Source: Cupriavidus numazuensis
GTDB lineage: Bacteria; Pseudomonadota; Gammaproteobacteria; Burkholderiales; Burkholderiaceae
Assembly: GCF_905397435.1 (NCBI RefSeq)
Contig: NZ_CAJPVI010000019.1
Location: forward strand, 78,268 to 142,267
Direction: 5' to 3'
DNA: 64,000 bases
Of the stretch, positions 1 through 8,985 are shown one piece after another (positions within the stretch are counted from its first letter, which is position 1; the number at the start of each line of letters is the position of its first letter). Made by a program: the position numbers and the translations under genes. Under the pieces are notes generated by a model, which was not told the DNA's origin, made no database searches, and saw only the letters and a program-made list of their open reading frames with translations.

Positions 1-2
1 GC

Positions 3-179
3 GCACTGCTGCTGCCGTTCCTGGCCATGACGGTCGGCACCTGGCTGTTCCGCCTGACGACGGCGGGCCAGCTCGACAGCCCGGCCGGGAATGCCATGGT
101 CGTGGCGGCTGCCTTCCTGAGCACCGTCCTGATGTCGGCGCTGCTGCGCTTCTATCTCAGCGAATACCGCAAACGCTGA
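3..179 (+). CDS. C-terminal fragment of a small membrane protein
   Basis: The reading frame is open from the left edge of the window to a TGA at 177-179, giving 58 visible residues; the 5' end lies outside. Two hydrophobic stretches (about residues 1-12 and 31-47 of the fragment) are separated by a short polar loop, and the protein ends in a basic tail (SEYRKR). This is the pattern of an integral inner-membrane protein with its C-terminus in the cytoplasm. No family can be assigned from this fragment. The frame is supported by GC-rich third positions and by the absence of a competing frame. Confidence 0.5.
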   Translation, partial: ALLLPFLAMTVGTWLFRLTTAGQLDSPAGNAMVVAAAFLSTVLMSALLRFYLSEYRKR

Positions 180-305
180 CGTCCTGTGGCTGGCCTCGCG
201 CCAGCCTGCTCGCGCCTGGGCCGGCGCCGGCCATATGTCCGGCGGCCCGAATCACGTATGATGCGGCCTTTCGCGTCGCATGACGCGTGCCTCACGCTTT
301 CCCCC

Positions 306-854
306 ATGGCGCTCAAATCCACGATCTTCAAAGCCGAACTGTCCGTGTCCGACATGGACCGGCCCTACTATGGCAGCCATGCCCTGACCATCGCCCAGCA
401 TCCGTCCGAGAACGATGCGCGCATGATGGTGCGGCTGCTTGCCTTCGCCTGCGAGGCCAGCGAAACCCTCGCCTTCACCCGTGGCCTGGATGAACCGGAC
501 GAACCGGACCTGTGGGAGAAGAGCCTGACCGGCGACATCGTCCACTGGGTGGAACTCGGCCAGCCCGACGAATCGCGGCTCAAGCGCGCGGCCGCGCGCG
601 CCGAGCGTGTCACGGTCTATGCCTACAACGGCGCCAGCGCGCGCGAATGGTGGAAGGGCATGGCTGGCAAGGCAGGCAAGCTGCGCAACGTGACCGTCTA
701 CAATGTGCCGACTGACGCCGTCGACGCGTTGGCGGCGCTCGCGCAACGCGCCATGCGCCTGTCCGTGACGATCCAGGATGGCGAAATCTGGGTCAGCGAC
801 GACGACCGCAATGTGCAACTGACGCTGGACGTACTCCAGCGCGCCGCAGGCTGA
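306..854 (+). CDS. yaeQ: YaeQ family protein
   Basis: The 182-residue product beginning [12 protein letters not shown] matches the YaeQ family in length (about 180 aa) and in its conserved opening and internal features. These include the early HPSEND segment, the [11 protein letters not shown] segment near residue 75 and the [10 protein letters not shown] segment near residue 120. The family has a PD-(D/E)XK nuclease-like fold and no firmly established role; in E. coli it was once linked to RfaH-type suppression. An in-frame upstream extension to 186 exists, but it is low-complexity and Arg-rich and is not expected in the family, so ATG 306 is preferred. The gene stands alone, 71 bp ahead of the FKBP gene. 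Confidence 0.85.
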   Translation: MALKSTIFKAELSVSDMDRPYYGSHALTIAQHPSENDARMMVRLLAFACEASETLAFTRGLDEPDEPDLWEKSLTGDIVHWVELGQPDESRLKRAAARAERVTVYAYNGASAREWWKGMAGKAGKLRNVTVYNVPTDAVDALAALAQRAMRLSVTIQDGEIWVSDDDRNVQLTLDVLQRAAG

Positions 855-925
855 GCAGGACGGCATCGACCTGCCCCGCCCCGATCCAACTGCATTTTTT
901 TGCACCAACCGGAAGGAATAACACC

Positions 926-1273
926 ATGCAAACGACCCCATCTGGCCTGCAGTACGAAGACACCACCGTCGGCTCCGGCGCCGAAGCCGTTGCCGGCAAG
1001 CACGTGACCGTGCACTACACCGGCTGGCTGTACGAAAACGGCCAGGCCGGCCGCAAGTTCGACTCGAGCAAGGATCGCAACGATCCGTTCGTGTTTCCGC
1101 TGGGCGCCGGCCATGTCATCCGCGGCTGGGATGAAGGCGTGCAGGGCATGAAGGTTGGCGGCGTGCGCCGCCTGGTGATCCCGGCCGACCTGGGCTACGG
1201 TGCGCGCGGCGCCGGCGGCGTGATTCCGCCGAACGCCACGCTGCTGTTCGAAGTGGAACTGCTGGGCGTCTGA
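926..1273 (+). CDS. FKBP-type peptidyl-prolyl cis-trans isomerase
   Basis: A 115-residue single-domain FKBP that catalyses cis-trans isomerisation of X-Pro bonds. It shows the FKBP landmarks in order: [13 protein letters not shown] near residue 28, KFDSSKDR near 46, [15 protein letters not shown] near 58, [15 protein letters not shown] near 76 and a FEVELLGV ending. There is no signal peptide, so it is probably cytoplasmic. AAGGAA lies just upstream of the ATG. A strong hairpin terminator follows the stop codon, so it is likely monocistronic or the last gene of its transcript. Confidence 0.93.
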   Translation: MQTTPSGLQYEDTTVGSGAEAVAGKHVTVHYTGWLYENGQAGRKFDSSKDRNDPFVFPLGAGHVIRGWDEGVQGMKVGGVRRLVIPADLGYGARGAGGVIPPNATLLFEVELLGV

Positions 1274-1286
1274 CCTGACGCTCATG

Positions 1287-1316
1287 GCGAAGCGGGCACT
1301 GCCCGCTTCGCTTTAC
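1287..1316. terminator. Bidirectional intrinsic terminator between FKBP gene and converging small gene
   Basis: A perfect 11-bp inverted repeat (GCGAAGCGGGC at 1287-1297, GCCCGCTTCGC at 1301-1311) with a 3-nt loop, followed on the plus strand by CTTTACT. It lies between two converging stop codons (1273 plus, 1335 minus) and can serve both, although the T tract is short. Confidence 0.7.
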
Positions 1317-1334
1317 TCTGGCCCGGAAATCGGC

Positions 1335-1655
1335 TCAGAAGCCGATGGCGGCATTGCCGACATCGACGCGGACCTTGTCGCGGTCCAGCAGGCGCGCCGC
1401 GTGGCGTGCGTAGTCCTGCGCCCAGGCGGTATCGCCGGTAAAGCGCGACTCCCCCGAGAATTTCGCGACGTTCAGGATCTTGTCGATCACGAGCACCTTG
1501 CCGACAGGGCTCGAAGCCTGGCAGTCGAGGTCCGTATATTCCTTGTCGAACCAGCGCCACGCTGCGTCCTCTGCGATCGATGCCAGTTCGGCCTGACTGA
1601 TCGTGAATTCGAACTCCTTGCCACCGCCGAACACCACCGTAAGCGTACGCGCCAT
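1335..1655 (-). CDS. Hypothetical protein, about 106 aa
   Basis: A compact 106-residue product starting MARTLTVVFGGGKEFEF, with no signal peptide or membrane segment. ATG 1655 is chosen because GGAGA lies about 8 nt upstream on the minus strand. The in-frame extension to 1757 contains an unlikely hydrophobic/basic leader. Trp and Asp/Glu are frequent and coding bias is good, so it is likely a real cytoplasmic protein. I do not recognise the family. It converges on the FKBP gene across the shared terminator. Confidence 0.6.
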   Translation of the reverse strand: MARTLTVVFGGGKEFEFTISQAELASIAEDAAWRWFDKEYTDLDCQASSPVGKVLVIDKILNVAKFSGESRFTGDTAWAQDYARHAARLLDRDKVRVDVGNAAIGF

Positions 1656-1870
1656 TGCCGGTTCTCCAAGGTCGGGATAATGCTGCCATTGTAAGGACAA
1701 GGTGGCAGCCAGAGCCAGTGCGAACCTAGGGTGGCCTGATCGCGGACAAAGCGCCAATGACCGCCTGACCGTTGCCCGGCGCCCACACCGTTGCCCGCCA
1801 GCGACGAAATATGGCGGTCGTGCCGCTTGCGGCCCCTGCCCGTTGCCCTGCTTTGCATTATGCTGGCAGC

Positions 1871-2653
1871 ATGGCCATCACCCGACAGGATCTCGAAACG
1901 GACCGGCTGCGCACCTCGCTGTGCAGCACGCCGATCGCGTCCGCCCTGTTGCCCGAGCACGCGTTCGAGCAAACGCTTCGCGATGCGCTGGCGAGCCGGC
2001 CCGACGATGGCGCGCTCAACGGCGATGTCTGGGTATTCGGCTACGGTTCCCTGATCTGGAACCCGATGGTGGTGCACACCGAGCGCCAGCGTGCCACTGT
2101 GCACGGCTACCATCGCGGCTTCTACCTGTACTCGCGCATCAACCGCGGCACCTTGGACAACCCCGGTCTGGTCCTGGGACTGGATCGCGGCGGCTGTTGC
2201 CACGGCATGGTGTTCCGCATTCCGAGCCATATGGTCGAACAGGAATTCCGGCTGCTGTGGCGCCGCGAGATGCTGACCGGCGCCTATCATCCGCGCTGGC
2301 TGCGCGTCCGCACCACTGCCGAGCCGGACGGCCCGGAGCAACGTGCGCTCGCCTTCGTCATGAACCGCGAGCACGAAGGCTATGCCGGGCGCCTGCCCGA
2401 TGCCAGCGTGGTCGAACGGTTGCGCCATGCTGTCGGCCTTTACGGTCCTGCGCGCGAATATCTGCAGCAGACGCTGCTGGGCCTGGCCACCAATGGCGTT
2501 GATGATCCCTATCTCGGCCGCCTGTGGCGCCAGCTCCAGGCCCATGACGCCGCCGACGCTGCCCGCAGCCATGGCGGGCTCGCGCATCCTGCCGGGACCG
2601 ATACCAGCGACGCACCGCTGTCCCAGCCGGCCAGCCCGCACGAGACCGTCTGA
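1871..2653 (+). CDS. chaC: ChaC-like gamma-glutamylcyclotransferase
   Basis: A 260-residue protein with the ChaC signature VFGYGSLIWNP near residue 56, where the YGSL loop binds the gamma-glutamyl group. It also has the HGYHRGF segment and a WRREM segment around residue 135 containing the expected catalytic Glu. ChaC enzymes release 5-oxoproline from glutathione. The ATG at 1871 places the fold at the usual distance from the N-terminus; an in-frame start at 1772 would add 33 unlikely residues. The C-terminal 35 residues look disordered (Ala/Pro/Ser/His-rich). The next gene starts 16 bp downstream, so co-transcription is likely. Confidence 0.85.
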   Translation: MAITRQDLETDRLRTSLCSTPIASALLPEHAFEQTLRDALASRPDDGALNGDVWVFGYGSLIWNPMVVHTERQRATVHGYHRGFYLYSRINRGTLDNPGLVLGLDRGGCCHGMVFRIPSHMVEQEFRLLWRREMLTGAYHPRWLRVRTTAEPDGPEQRALAFVMNREHEGYAGRLPDASVVERLRHAVGLYGPAREYLQQTLLGLATNGVDDPYLGRLWRQLQAHDAADAARSHGGLAHPAGTDTSDAPLSQPASPHETV

Positions 2654-2669
2654 ACCAGGAGCGAACGCC

Positions 2670-3470
2670 ATGACGCGCCCCGTTCTCCGCACCCGCCGCC
2701 AGGCACTCTCCGAGATGCTGGGATTGATGGGGTTGCTGACCTGCGGGGCGCTGCTGGCCGGCCAGGGCAACCAGACCCTGGCGGCACGTCCCGCGGGAAC
2801 ATCGGACCCGGCCGGATCGCCACGGGGACTGCGTGGCGACAGCGCGCACGTGCCGGCTCGTTCGGAAGGCATCAGCGCACTGGACCGCAACCTGTTCACC
2901 GCCGCCTCGGCTGGCGACCTCGAACTGGTCAACCGGCTGCTCGCGGCCGGCGCCTCGGCTCAGGCGGTGGATGAGCGCGGCCGCAGCGCCCTGCTCGCAG
3001 CCGTCTATAGCCGTCGCGGCGACGTTTCGAGGACGCTGATCATGGCCGGCGCCGACGTCAACCGCAAGGACACCGAGTCCAACAGCCCATTCCTGCTCGC
3101 GGCGGCTACGGGACAGGTCGATGTGGTGCGGCTGGCGCTGTCGCATGGGGCGGACCTGACCAGTACCGACCGCTACGACGGCACGGCCCTGATCGCGGCC
3201 AGCCAGCACGGCAATGTGGAAGTGGTGAAGCTGCTGCTGCAGAAAGGCATTGCCGTCGACCACGTCAACCAGCTTGGCTGGACGGCGCTGCTGGAAGCCG
3301 TGATCCTCGGCGACGGCGGTACGCGCTATGACGAGATCGTGCAGCTGCTGATCGACGCCGGCGCCGACGCCAACCTTGCCGACCGTGAAGGCGTGACGCC
3401 CACGCGCCATGCGCGCGAGCGCGGCTACAAGTCGATGGTGAAAATCCTGATGCGTGCCCGCGGGCATTGA
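2670..3470 (+). CDS. Exported ankyrin-repeat protein
   Basis: A 266-residue product with an N-terminal twin-arginine-like leader (RTRRQALSEM followed by a hydrophobic stretch to about residue 35). From about residue 75 to the C-terminus there are roughly five ankyrin repeats, with recurring motifs such as LFTAASAGDLELVNRLLAAG, GRSALLAAVYSR and GADLTSTDRYDGTALIAASQ. It is probably a periplasmic protein-protein interaction module. ATG 2670 is preceded by AGGAGCG. It follows the chaC-like gene by 16 bp and its stop lies 28 bp from the converging ligase gene. The binding partner is unknown. Confidence 0.85.
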   Translation: MTRPVLRTRRQALSEMLGLMGLLTCGALLAGQGNQTLAARPAGTSDPAGSPRGLRGDSAHVPARSEGISALDRNLFTAASAGDLELVNRLLAAGASAQAVDERGRSALLAAVYSRRGDVSRTLIMAGADVNRKDTESNSPFLLAAATGQVDVVRLALSHGADLTSTDRYDGTALIAASQHGNVEVVKLLLQKGIAVDHVNQLGWTALLEAVILGDGGTRYDEIVQLLIDAGADANLADREGVTPTRHARERGYKSMVKILMRARGH

Positions 3471-3498
3471 TTCGCGGACACGCTGACCGACGACTGCG

Positions 3499-5214
3499 TC
3501 AGGCTGCCGCGGGTTTCTGTGCGCTCGCACTGCGCGCGTTTTCAGACTCCTGCAGCTGACGCCACATGACCTTGCCCGTACCGGACTTGGGCAGCGCATC
3601 GACGAACTCCACCACACGCGGGTACTTGTAGGCGGCCATGTTTTCCTTGGCCCAGTCGACAATCTCCTCGGCTGTGGTCTTGCCCTTGGCGTGCGCGCGC
3701 AGCACAACGACCGCCTTCACGGTCTCGCCGCGATACGCGTCGCGCGTGCCGATGATGCACGCTTCCTGCACGTCCGGATGCTTGTACAGCAGGTTCTCGA
3801 CTTCGGCCGGCCACACCTTGAAGCCGGACGCATTGATCATGCGCTTGAGGCGGTCGGTGATGAAGTAGTAGCCCTCTTCGTCCATGCGCCCAAGGTCACC
3901 CGTACGGAAGAAAGTCTTGCCCTCGAACTCGATAAAGGCGTCGCGCGTCGCGTCTTCCTTGCCCCAGTAGCCCTTGAACACCTGCGGGCCGGACACGATG
4001 ATTTCGCCGACTTCGTTGGGCGGCAGCTCCTTGAGCGTGACCGGGTCGACCACGCGTGCGTCGGTGTTGAAGGTCGGCACGCCCAGGCACTGCAGCTTCG
4101 GGCGGTCGGCCGGGTTGCTGTGCGTCGGCGCCATGGTCTCGGACAGCCCGTAGCCTTCCAGGTAGTTCAGCCCGAACTGGTCGCGCAGCCGCTCGGCAAT
4201 GGCCTGCGGCATGGCCGCGCCGCCACCGCCGATATAGCGCAGGCTCGACATGTCGAACTCCGCGAGGTTCGGGCTCGCCAGGAAATCGATCACCATCGTC
4301 GGGATGTTGGTCCAGTGCGTGACCTGGTAGCGCGAGATCAGGCGGCCAGCCACTTCGCGATCCCAGCGCGGCAGCATCACGACCGTGGCGCCGCTGTAGA
4401 TCGGGCCGTTCATGCCGTACTGCATGCCGGTCACATGGAACAGCGGCAGCACCGACAGGATCACCGATTCCGCGCCGCTGCCCGACCACGTCGCGCCGCC
4501 CACGATGTTGTGCATCACCGAGCGGTGCGTATGGATGCAGCCTTTGGGGAAGCCGGTGGTGCCGGACGTGTAAGGCATCACCGCCAGGTCCTCGGGACCT
4601 GCCGTGTGCGGGCCCGGCTGCAGGCCAGCGCCAAGCGCCTCGGCCCACGGCGTGGCGCCGGCGGGCAGCGGATGCTGCGTGGTCAGCCAGGCAGCAGGTG
4701 CATCTTCCGGGTGTTCGTGGGTGGCCGGCAACGCATCCGAATACTGGGTTGCCAGCAGGTGCTGCAGGCGATCGGCCGGCGCCAGTTCGGACTGCGCCTG
4801 CTCGACGCCCACCGCCAGGTCCGCGGTGCAGATGGCCACGCGCGCGCCGGCGTCGGTGACGTAGTGCTTGAACTCTTCGACGCGGTTCATCGGATTAACC
4901 GGCACCACCACGGCGTCCGCACGCAGGATCGCGTAGTAGCTGATGATGAACTGCGGGCAGTTCTGCATGTACAGCAGCACGCGATCGCCCTTCTTCACGC
5001 CGGCCTTCTGTTGCAGCCAACCCGCCAGCGCGGTCGCCTGCGCCTCCAGCTCGCGGAACGTGACAGCCTTGCCGAAATAGCGAATGGCCGCCTTGTCCGC
5101 ATAGCGGTGCGCGGAAACTTCCAGGTTGTACCAGAGCGAAGTCTCGGGCAGCACGATCGAAGTCGGCACGCGCTTTGGCCAGAACTGGAAATGCGGGCGA
5201 GCGGGGTTCTGCAT
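3499..5214 (-). CDS. AMP-forming acyl-CoA ligase (long/medium-chain fatty-acid type)
   Basis: A 571-residue member of the ANL (acyl-CoA synthetase) superfamily, which activates a carboxylic acid to acyl-AMP and then the CoA thioester. It shows the phosphate-binding loop PYTSGTTGFPKG near residue 210, the YGLSETMAPTH motif near 350 and the TGDLGRMDEEGYYFITDR hinge near 435. It also has the C-terminal lysine loop PKSGTGKVMWR near 545. ATG 5214 is preceded by GGAGA with good spacing; the extension to 5262 has no ribosome site. The promoter upstream contains a TetR-type operator, in line with control by a fatty-acid-responsive repressor. The exact chain-length preference cannot be read from the sequence. 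Confidence 0.9.
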   Translation of the reverse strand: MQNPARPHFQFWPKRVPTSIVLPETSLWYNLEVSAHRYADKAAIRYFGKAVTFRELEAQATALAGWLQQKAGVKKGDRVLLYMQNCPQFIISYYAILRADAVVVPVNPMNRVEEFKHYVTDAGARVAICTADLAVGVEQAQSELAPADRLQHLLATQYSDALPATHEHPEDAPAAWLTTQHPLPAGATPWAEALGAGLQPGPHTAGPEDLAVMPYTSGTTGFPKGCIHTHRSVMHNIVGGATWSGSGAESVILSVLPLFHVTGMQYGMNGPIYSGATVVMLPRWDREVAGRLISRYQVTHWTNIPTMVIDFLASPNLAEFDMSSLRYIGGGGAAMPQAIAERLRDQFGLNYLEGYGLSETMAPTHSNPADRPKLQCLGVPTFNTDARVVDPVTLKELPPNEVGEIIVSGPQVFKGYWGKEDATRDAFIEFEGKTFFRTGDLGRMDEEGYYFITDRLKRMINASGFKVWPAEVENLLYKHPDVQEACIIGTRDAYRGETVKAVVVLRAHAKGKTTAEEIVDWAKENMAAYKYPRVVEFVDALPKSGTGKVMWRQLQESENARSASAQKPAAA

Positions 5215-5264
5215 CGAAGAGTCTCCTGTGCGGTCTTTGGGCGACCTGTGTAAGGGTGTCAATC

Positions 5265-5294
5265 ACTATAACCGAACGATCGTTCTATTTTCAA
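5265..5294 (-). promoter_or_regulatory. Sigma-70 promoter with embedded TetR-type operator for the acyl-CoA ligase gene
   Basis: On the minus strand, TTGAAA (5294-5289) and TATAGT (5270-5265) are separated by 18 bp. A perfect 12-bp palindrome GAACGATCGTTC (5274-5285) fills the spacer. The start codon is about 50 bp downstream. Such placement would block RNA polymerase. GAACGATCGTTC-like palindromes are typical of TetR-family sites near fatty-acid and acyl-CoA degradation genes; the repressor gene is not in this window. Confidence 0.65.
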
Positions 5295-5423
5295 TCGGTA
5301 GCTTTCCCGAATCCCGCAATGGATATATGCGGCGATTGATATGTGCGGCGATTGCAATTGGCGCCCTTGCCCTCACAATCGTTCTATTCCAGAACTCGAT
5401 GCCTGCCAGACAGGCTTGCCGCC

Positions 5424-6269
5424 ATGAGCGATGTCACCCTGCAGAATTTCGAACCGGAAGTGATCGAGGCCTCGCGCCAGGCACCGGTGCTCGTGGATTT
5501 CTGGGCGCCGTGGTGCGGCCCCTGCCGCACACTGGGGCCAATGCTGGAAAAACTGGAGGCGGAGGCCGACGGCCAGTGGAAGCTGGTCAAGGTGAACGTG
5601 GACGAGAACCAGGAACTGGCCGCCCACTTCGGCGTGCGCAGCATTCCCCACGTGGTGGCGTTCGCGGACGGTCAGGCAGTGGACCAGTTCATCGGCGTGC
5701 TGCCAGAATCGGGCCTGCGCGAATTCCTGTCACGGCTCACGCCGGACCCCGCGCAACTGGCGCTGCACGAGGCCCAGACGCTGGCGGCCGCTGGCGACCG
5801 TCAGGCTGCCGGCGATGCCTTCCAGTCAGCACTGGCGCTGGATCCGGGTTCCGACGCCGCGCGTTTCGCCTACATCAGCTTCCTGCTCGACGGCAATGCG
5901 CTGGCCGATGCCGAAGCGGAATTCGGCAAGCTCTCCCCGCAAGCCGCGCAGGAAGACGCCTATGCCGCGCTGCGCACGCGCGTGGAAGCGATGAAGGGCG
6001 TGAGCGACCTGCCGGACGAGCAAACGCTGACGAGCCGCATCGCGGCCGACCCACGCGACCTGCCGGCCCGGCTTGACCTTGCCCGCCTGCTGATCGCGCG
6101 CCAGCAGTACGAACCTGCGCTCGATCAGTTACTGGCGATCGTGCGCACGGACCGCGGCTTTGAGGACGATGTTGGCCGCAAGACCATGCTCTCGGTATTC
6201 GACATGCTGGGCGACCACCCCGACGTGGTGTCGCGCTGGCGCCGTCAGCTCAGCACCTCGCTCAACTGA
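5424..6269 (+). CDS. cnoX: Thioredoxin-TPR co-chaperone CnoX/YbbN-like
   Basis: A 281-residue protein with an N-terminal thioredoxin fold (active site WAPWCGPC near residue 30, cis-Pro in SIPHVV near 72) and a C-terminal TPR-like region from about residue 110. Length and layout match CnoX (YbbN), which protects substrates from oxidation and hands them to DnaK/GroEL. Unlike E. coli CnoX, which has SXXC, both active-site cysteines are present, so it may have true oxidoreductase activity. ATG 5424 is chosen at the start of the fold; the in-frame ATG at 5343 would add an unlikely 27-residue leader. Confidence 0.85.
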   Translation: MSDVTLQNFEPEVIEASRQAPVLVDFWAPWCGPCRTLGPMLEKLEAEADGQWKLVKVNVDENQELAAHFGVRSIPHVVAFADGQAVDQFIGVLPESGLREFLSRLTPDPAQLALHEAQTLAAAGDRQAAGDAFQSALALDPGSDAARFAYISFLLDGNALADAEAEFGKLSPQAAQEDAYAALRTRVEAMKGVSDLPDEQTLTSRIAADPRDLPARLDLARLLIARQQYEPALDQLLAIVRTDRGFEDDVGRKTMLSVFDMLGDHPDVVSRWRRQLSTSLN

Positions 6270-6358
6270 AGCACACGGCTGAGGCACGCGGACCATGGCA
6301 CGGCAATGGCACGGTAAACTGGCGGCCTGATTTCCAGCATCCGCCAGATATTCCCGCC

Positions 6359-6742
6359 ATGACCGCTTCCGTGCGACTGATCGATTTCCAAGCCGCCGCG
6401 CCTGCCCCCACCCACGACCGTCCGCGCCCGGACCGGCTCGTCGCGGGCAGCCCCGACCGCACCACCTGGACGCACTACAGTGCCCAGCGCGGCGATTTCG
6501 ATTGCGGCATCTGGGCCTGCGAGCCGGGCGCCTGGCGCATTGCCTTCCCGGCCGGCAAGGAGGAGTTCTTCCACGTGATCAGCGGCCGCATCCGCATCAG
6601 CGACGATGCCGGCGCGGCCAGCGAGTTCGGGCCGGGCGATGCTTGCGTGATTCCGGCAGGATTCACCGGCCTGTTTGAAGTGCTGGAGCCTGTGCGCAAG
6701 TACTTCGTCGTGATCGACCGCGAGGCTGCGCAGCCAGCCTGA
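6359..6742 (+). CDS. Cupin-domain protein (Cupin_3/DUF861-like)
   Basis: A 127-residue single cupin. The region from about residue 45 to 110 carries the conserved GIWACEPGAWRI, then KEEFFHVISGRIRISD, then GPGDACVIPAGFTGLFEV, the usual two half-barrel motifs. Proteins of this type are related to EutQ and (S)-ureidoglycine aminohydrolase-like cupins; the substrate is unknown. It lies 89 bp after cnoX and converges on the hemerythrin gene, with the stop codons 2 bp apart. Confidence 0.8.
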   Translation: MTASVRLIDFQAAAPAPTHDRPRPDRLVAGSPDRTTWTHYSAQRGDFDCGIWACEPGAWRIAFPAGKEEFFHVISGRIRISDDAGAASEFGPGDACVIPAGFTGLFEVLEPVRKYFVVIDREAAQPA

Positions 6743-6743
6743 A

Positions 6744-7217
6744 TCAGGCTGCCGGCTGGTCGGCAGGACCCTCGACCAGCGTGAAGCCGTTCTTCTGCAT
6801 GTGCTCGACCATCATCGCGTCCATGGACTTGACGTGGTGGTCGAACCAGCCCGACAGCTCGGCCGCCAGGCGGCGACCCAGTTCCAGTTCCCCGTCGCTG
6901 GCGACCTTGTCGCGCACCGCCTTGGCCACGGCCAATACCTGCTGGTGCTCGCCGGCATGGCAGTGGCGCGGACCAAACCCCATCGCCTCCATCCAGGATT
7001 CTTCCTGGGCGAAGTGATGGCGCGTGTGATCGATCCATTCGTCCATGGCCGCGAGGAAACCGGCGTCATCGGCACCTGCGACGGCTGCGAGCAACTGCAC
7101 GAATTCCGCATGCGTGGCGTCGGTGACCGGTTCGCCCAGATGCAGGTTGGAAGGCAGGCCGTCGGAAGAAAGCTGGTCTTGGGAATCCATGGAAGGGGCT
7201 GGCGCGGCGGGCGGCAT
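6744..7217 (-). CDS. Bacteriohemerythrin-like oxygen-binding protein
   Basis: A 157-residue single-domain hemerythrin, which binds O2 at a non-heme di-iron centre. The iron ligands are visible as H in THAEF, H and E in HHFAQEESW, H in HAGEHQQVL, and the closing HHVKSMDAMM helix with its H and D. The start is uncertain: ATG 7217 gives a short Pro/Ala-rich tail, while ATG 7190 (MDSQDQ) removes it. Neither has a clear ribosome site. The role may be oxygen sensing, storage or delivery. Confidence 0.85.
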   Translation of the reverse strand: MPPAAPAPSMDSQDQLSSDGLPSNLHLGEPVTDATHAEFVQLLAAVAGADDAGFLAAMDEWIDHTRHHFAQEESWMEAMGFGPRHCHAGEHQQVLAVAKAVRDKVASDGELELGRRLAAELSGWFDHHVKSMDAMMVEHMQKNGFTLVEGPADQPAA

Positions 7218-7349
7218 GGAATGAAACGGAAAGGATACCGAAATCGATGGCCTGGCATCTGATTTCGCTCAAATCCGCCCGGGACGCGCGAGCGGTTATG
7301 CTTGATACTGCGCCGCCACCAGCGGCACCCCTGAGCCAAGGCCTCCCCG

Positions 7350-7928
7350 ATGCCACGACTGATCTTCTTCTGCGGCCACGCCGGTACCGGCAAATCCACC
7401 CTGGCGCATCGCCTGATCGGCCCGCTGATGCAGGCGACCGGCGAGCCGTTCTGCCTGCTCGACAAGGACACGCTGTATGGCCGCTACAGCGCCGCCGCCA
7501 TGGCTGCCATCACCGGCGATCCGAACGACCGGGACAGCCCTGCCTACCTGGACAACCTGCGTGACCCCGAATACCAGGGCCTGCTTGACACGGCGCGCGA
7601 GAATCTGGCGCTGGGCATCAGCGTACTGGTCGTCGGGCCGCTGTCGCGCGAGATCAAGGCCCATCAACTCCATGATCCCGCGTGGCTCCACATGCCCGCC
7701 GGAACCACGGTCCGCATCGTGTGGGTGCACCTGCCTGAAGATGAAGCGCACGCGCGCATCATCCGCCGCGGCAACCCCAATGACGCCTACAAGCTCGCGC
7801 ACTGGGACGCCTACCGCACGCGCCGCTTCATGCCAGACCCGGCCGAGTATCCAGAACTCATCTACTTCAACAATCTTGCACCCGAGCAGGCCGAGACCGA
7901 CGCGCTGCTGCGCGCATTGAGCGCTTAG
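7350..7928 (+). CDS. P-loop kinase/ATPase (AAA_33 type)
   Basis: A 192-residue protein with a Walker A motif GHAGTGKSTL at residues 7-16. A Walker-B-like hydrophobic strand with Asp follows (CLLDKDTLYG near 36), and an arginine-rich lid RIIRRGNPNDAYK lies near 145. It resembles small phosphotransferases of the zeta-toxin/AAA_33 kind that act on small molecules or nucleotides. The substrate cannot be inferred. It converges on tcdA, and the two stop codons overlap by 4 bp. Confidence 0.7.
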   Translation: MPRLIFFCGHAGTGKSTLAHRLIGPLMQATGEPFCLLDKDTLYGRYSAAAMAAITGDPNDRDSPAYLDNLRDPEYQGLLDTARENLALGISVLVVGPLSREIKAHQLHDPAWLHMPAGTTVRIVWVHLPEDEAHARIIRRGNPNDAYKLAHWDAYRTRRFMPDPAEYPELIYFNNLAPEQAETDALLRALSA

Positions 7929-8800
7929 GGCTTTCCTCTGGCAATCGCGCCGATCACGGCGGAAGCCGCGACGAACCCGAACACCGCTGTCACCGCCACC
8001 GAGGATCCGAAGCCCGCGCAGGCCAGCCCTTGCGGCCCGGATGCAGGCGCCACCGCCGCGGCCGGCGGCGCTTCGTCGATCTCGCAGGCCTGCTGTTCGG
8101 GTTCGGGATATTGCAGCGGCTCGTCCGAATAGACCGCGGCGATGCCGAATTTCTTCTTCGGGTCGCGTGGGAAGCCCCAGTCCCGGCGCAGGTTCCCACG
8201 GACCTTGGACAGCAGAGGGTCCTGGATCGTACGGGCCAGATCATCGATGCGCACGCGCGTCGGGTCAAACTGCCCGCCGGCACCGCCGCAGGTGATGATC
8301 GGCATGCCGTGGCCGCGCGCCCAGCCCAGCATGGCGGTCTTGACGCGCACTGCGTCAATGGCGTCGATCACGTAGTCGTGGCCGACGCCGAGCAGTTCGG
8401 CCACGTTGTCCGTCGTGACGAAGTCATCGACCTGCGTGACGCGACAGCGCGGGTTGATCGCCATGATGCGATCTGCCATGGCCTCCACCTTGGCGCGGCC
8501 GTAGGCATCGCCAAGTGCATGGATCTGCCGGTTGGTGTTGGACAGCGCGATATGATCGAGGTCAATCAGCGTGATGCGGCCGACGGCATTGCGCGCCAGC
8601 GCCTCTGCCGCCCAGCTTCCGACGCCGCCGATGCCCACCACACAAATGCTGGCGGCCTCGAGCCGCGCGAGCCCGGCGTTGCCGTAGAGCCTGGCGACAC
8701 CGCCGAAACGGCGGTGATAGTCGTCATCGGCCGGGCTTTCGTGGGTCAGCGGTTCGGGCAGATCCGGCAGGGGGGGCAATGAGGAAGCAGCGTCGTTCAT
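7925..8800 (-). CDS. tcdA: tRNA threonylcarbamoyladenosine dehydratase TcdA (CsdL/YgdL)
   Basis: A 291-residue E1-like enzyme that dehydrates t6A37 of tRNA to cyclic ct6A. It has the ATP-binding GIGGVGSW motif near residue 58, the LIDLDHIALSNTNRQ segment near 80, the RVKTAMLGWAR segment, TCGGAGGQ near 160 and a hydrophobic C-terminal helix (VAASAVIGAI) typical of TcdA. Start ATG 8800 (MNDAASS) is chosen because the in-frame extension to 8914 is basic and atypical. The gene is divergent from asmA. Confidence 0.9.
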   Translation of the reverse strand: MNDAASSLPPLPDLPEPLTHESPADDDYHRRFGGVARLYGNAGLARLEAASICVVGIGGVGSWAAEALARNAVGRITLIDLDHIALSNTNRQIHALGDAYGRAKVEAMADRIMAINPRCRVTQVDDFVTTDNVAELLGVGHDYVIDAIDAVRVKTAMLGWARGHGMPIITCGGAGGQFDPTRVRIDDLARTIQDPLLSKVRGNLRRDWGFPRDPKKKFGIAAVYSDEPLQYPEPEQQACEIDEAPPAAAVAPASGPQGLACAGFGSSVAVTAVFGFVAASAVIGAIARGKP

Positions 8801-8985
8801 GCTGGCGGTCAGACTGGGAAATCGGGCGAAAAAACGTGCAGCCACGTGCATGCGGAATAGGACCACGCGCGCTGCTCTGTCAGCCATTCCCCGACAGGTA
8901 AGCGAAGCGCGCAACTATACAATAGACCTAGTGCCCCGTCCGCCGCATGCTCCGCAGCGGTGTGCAGCCCCACAGGAGACAACCC

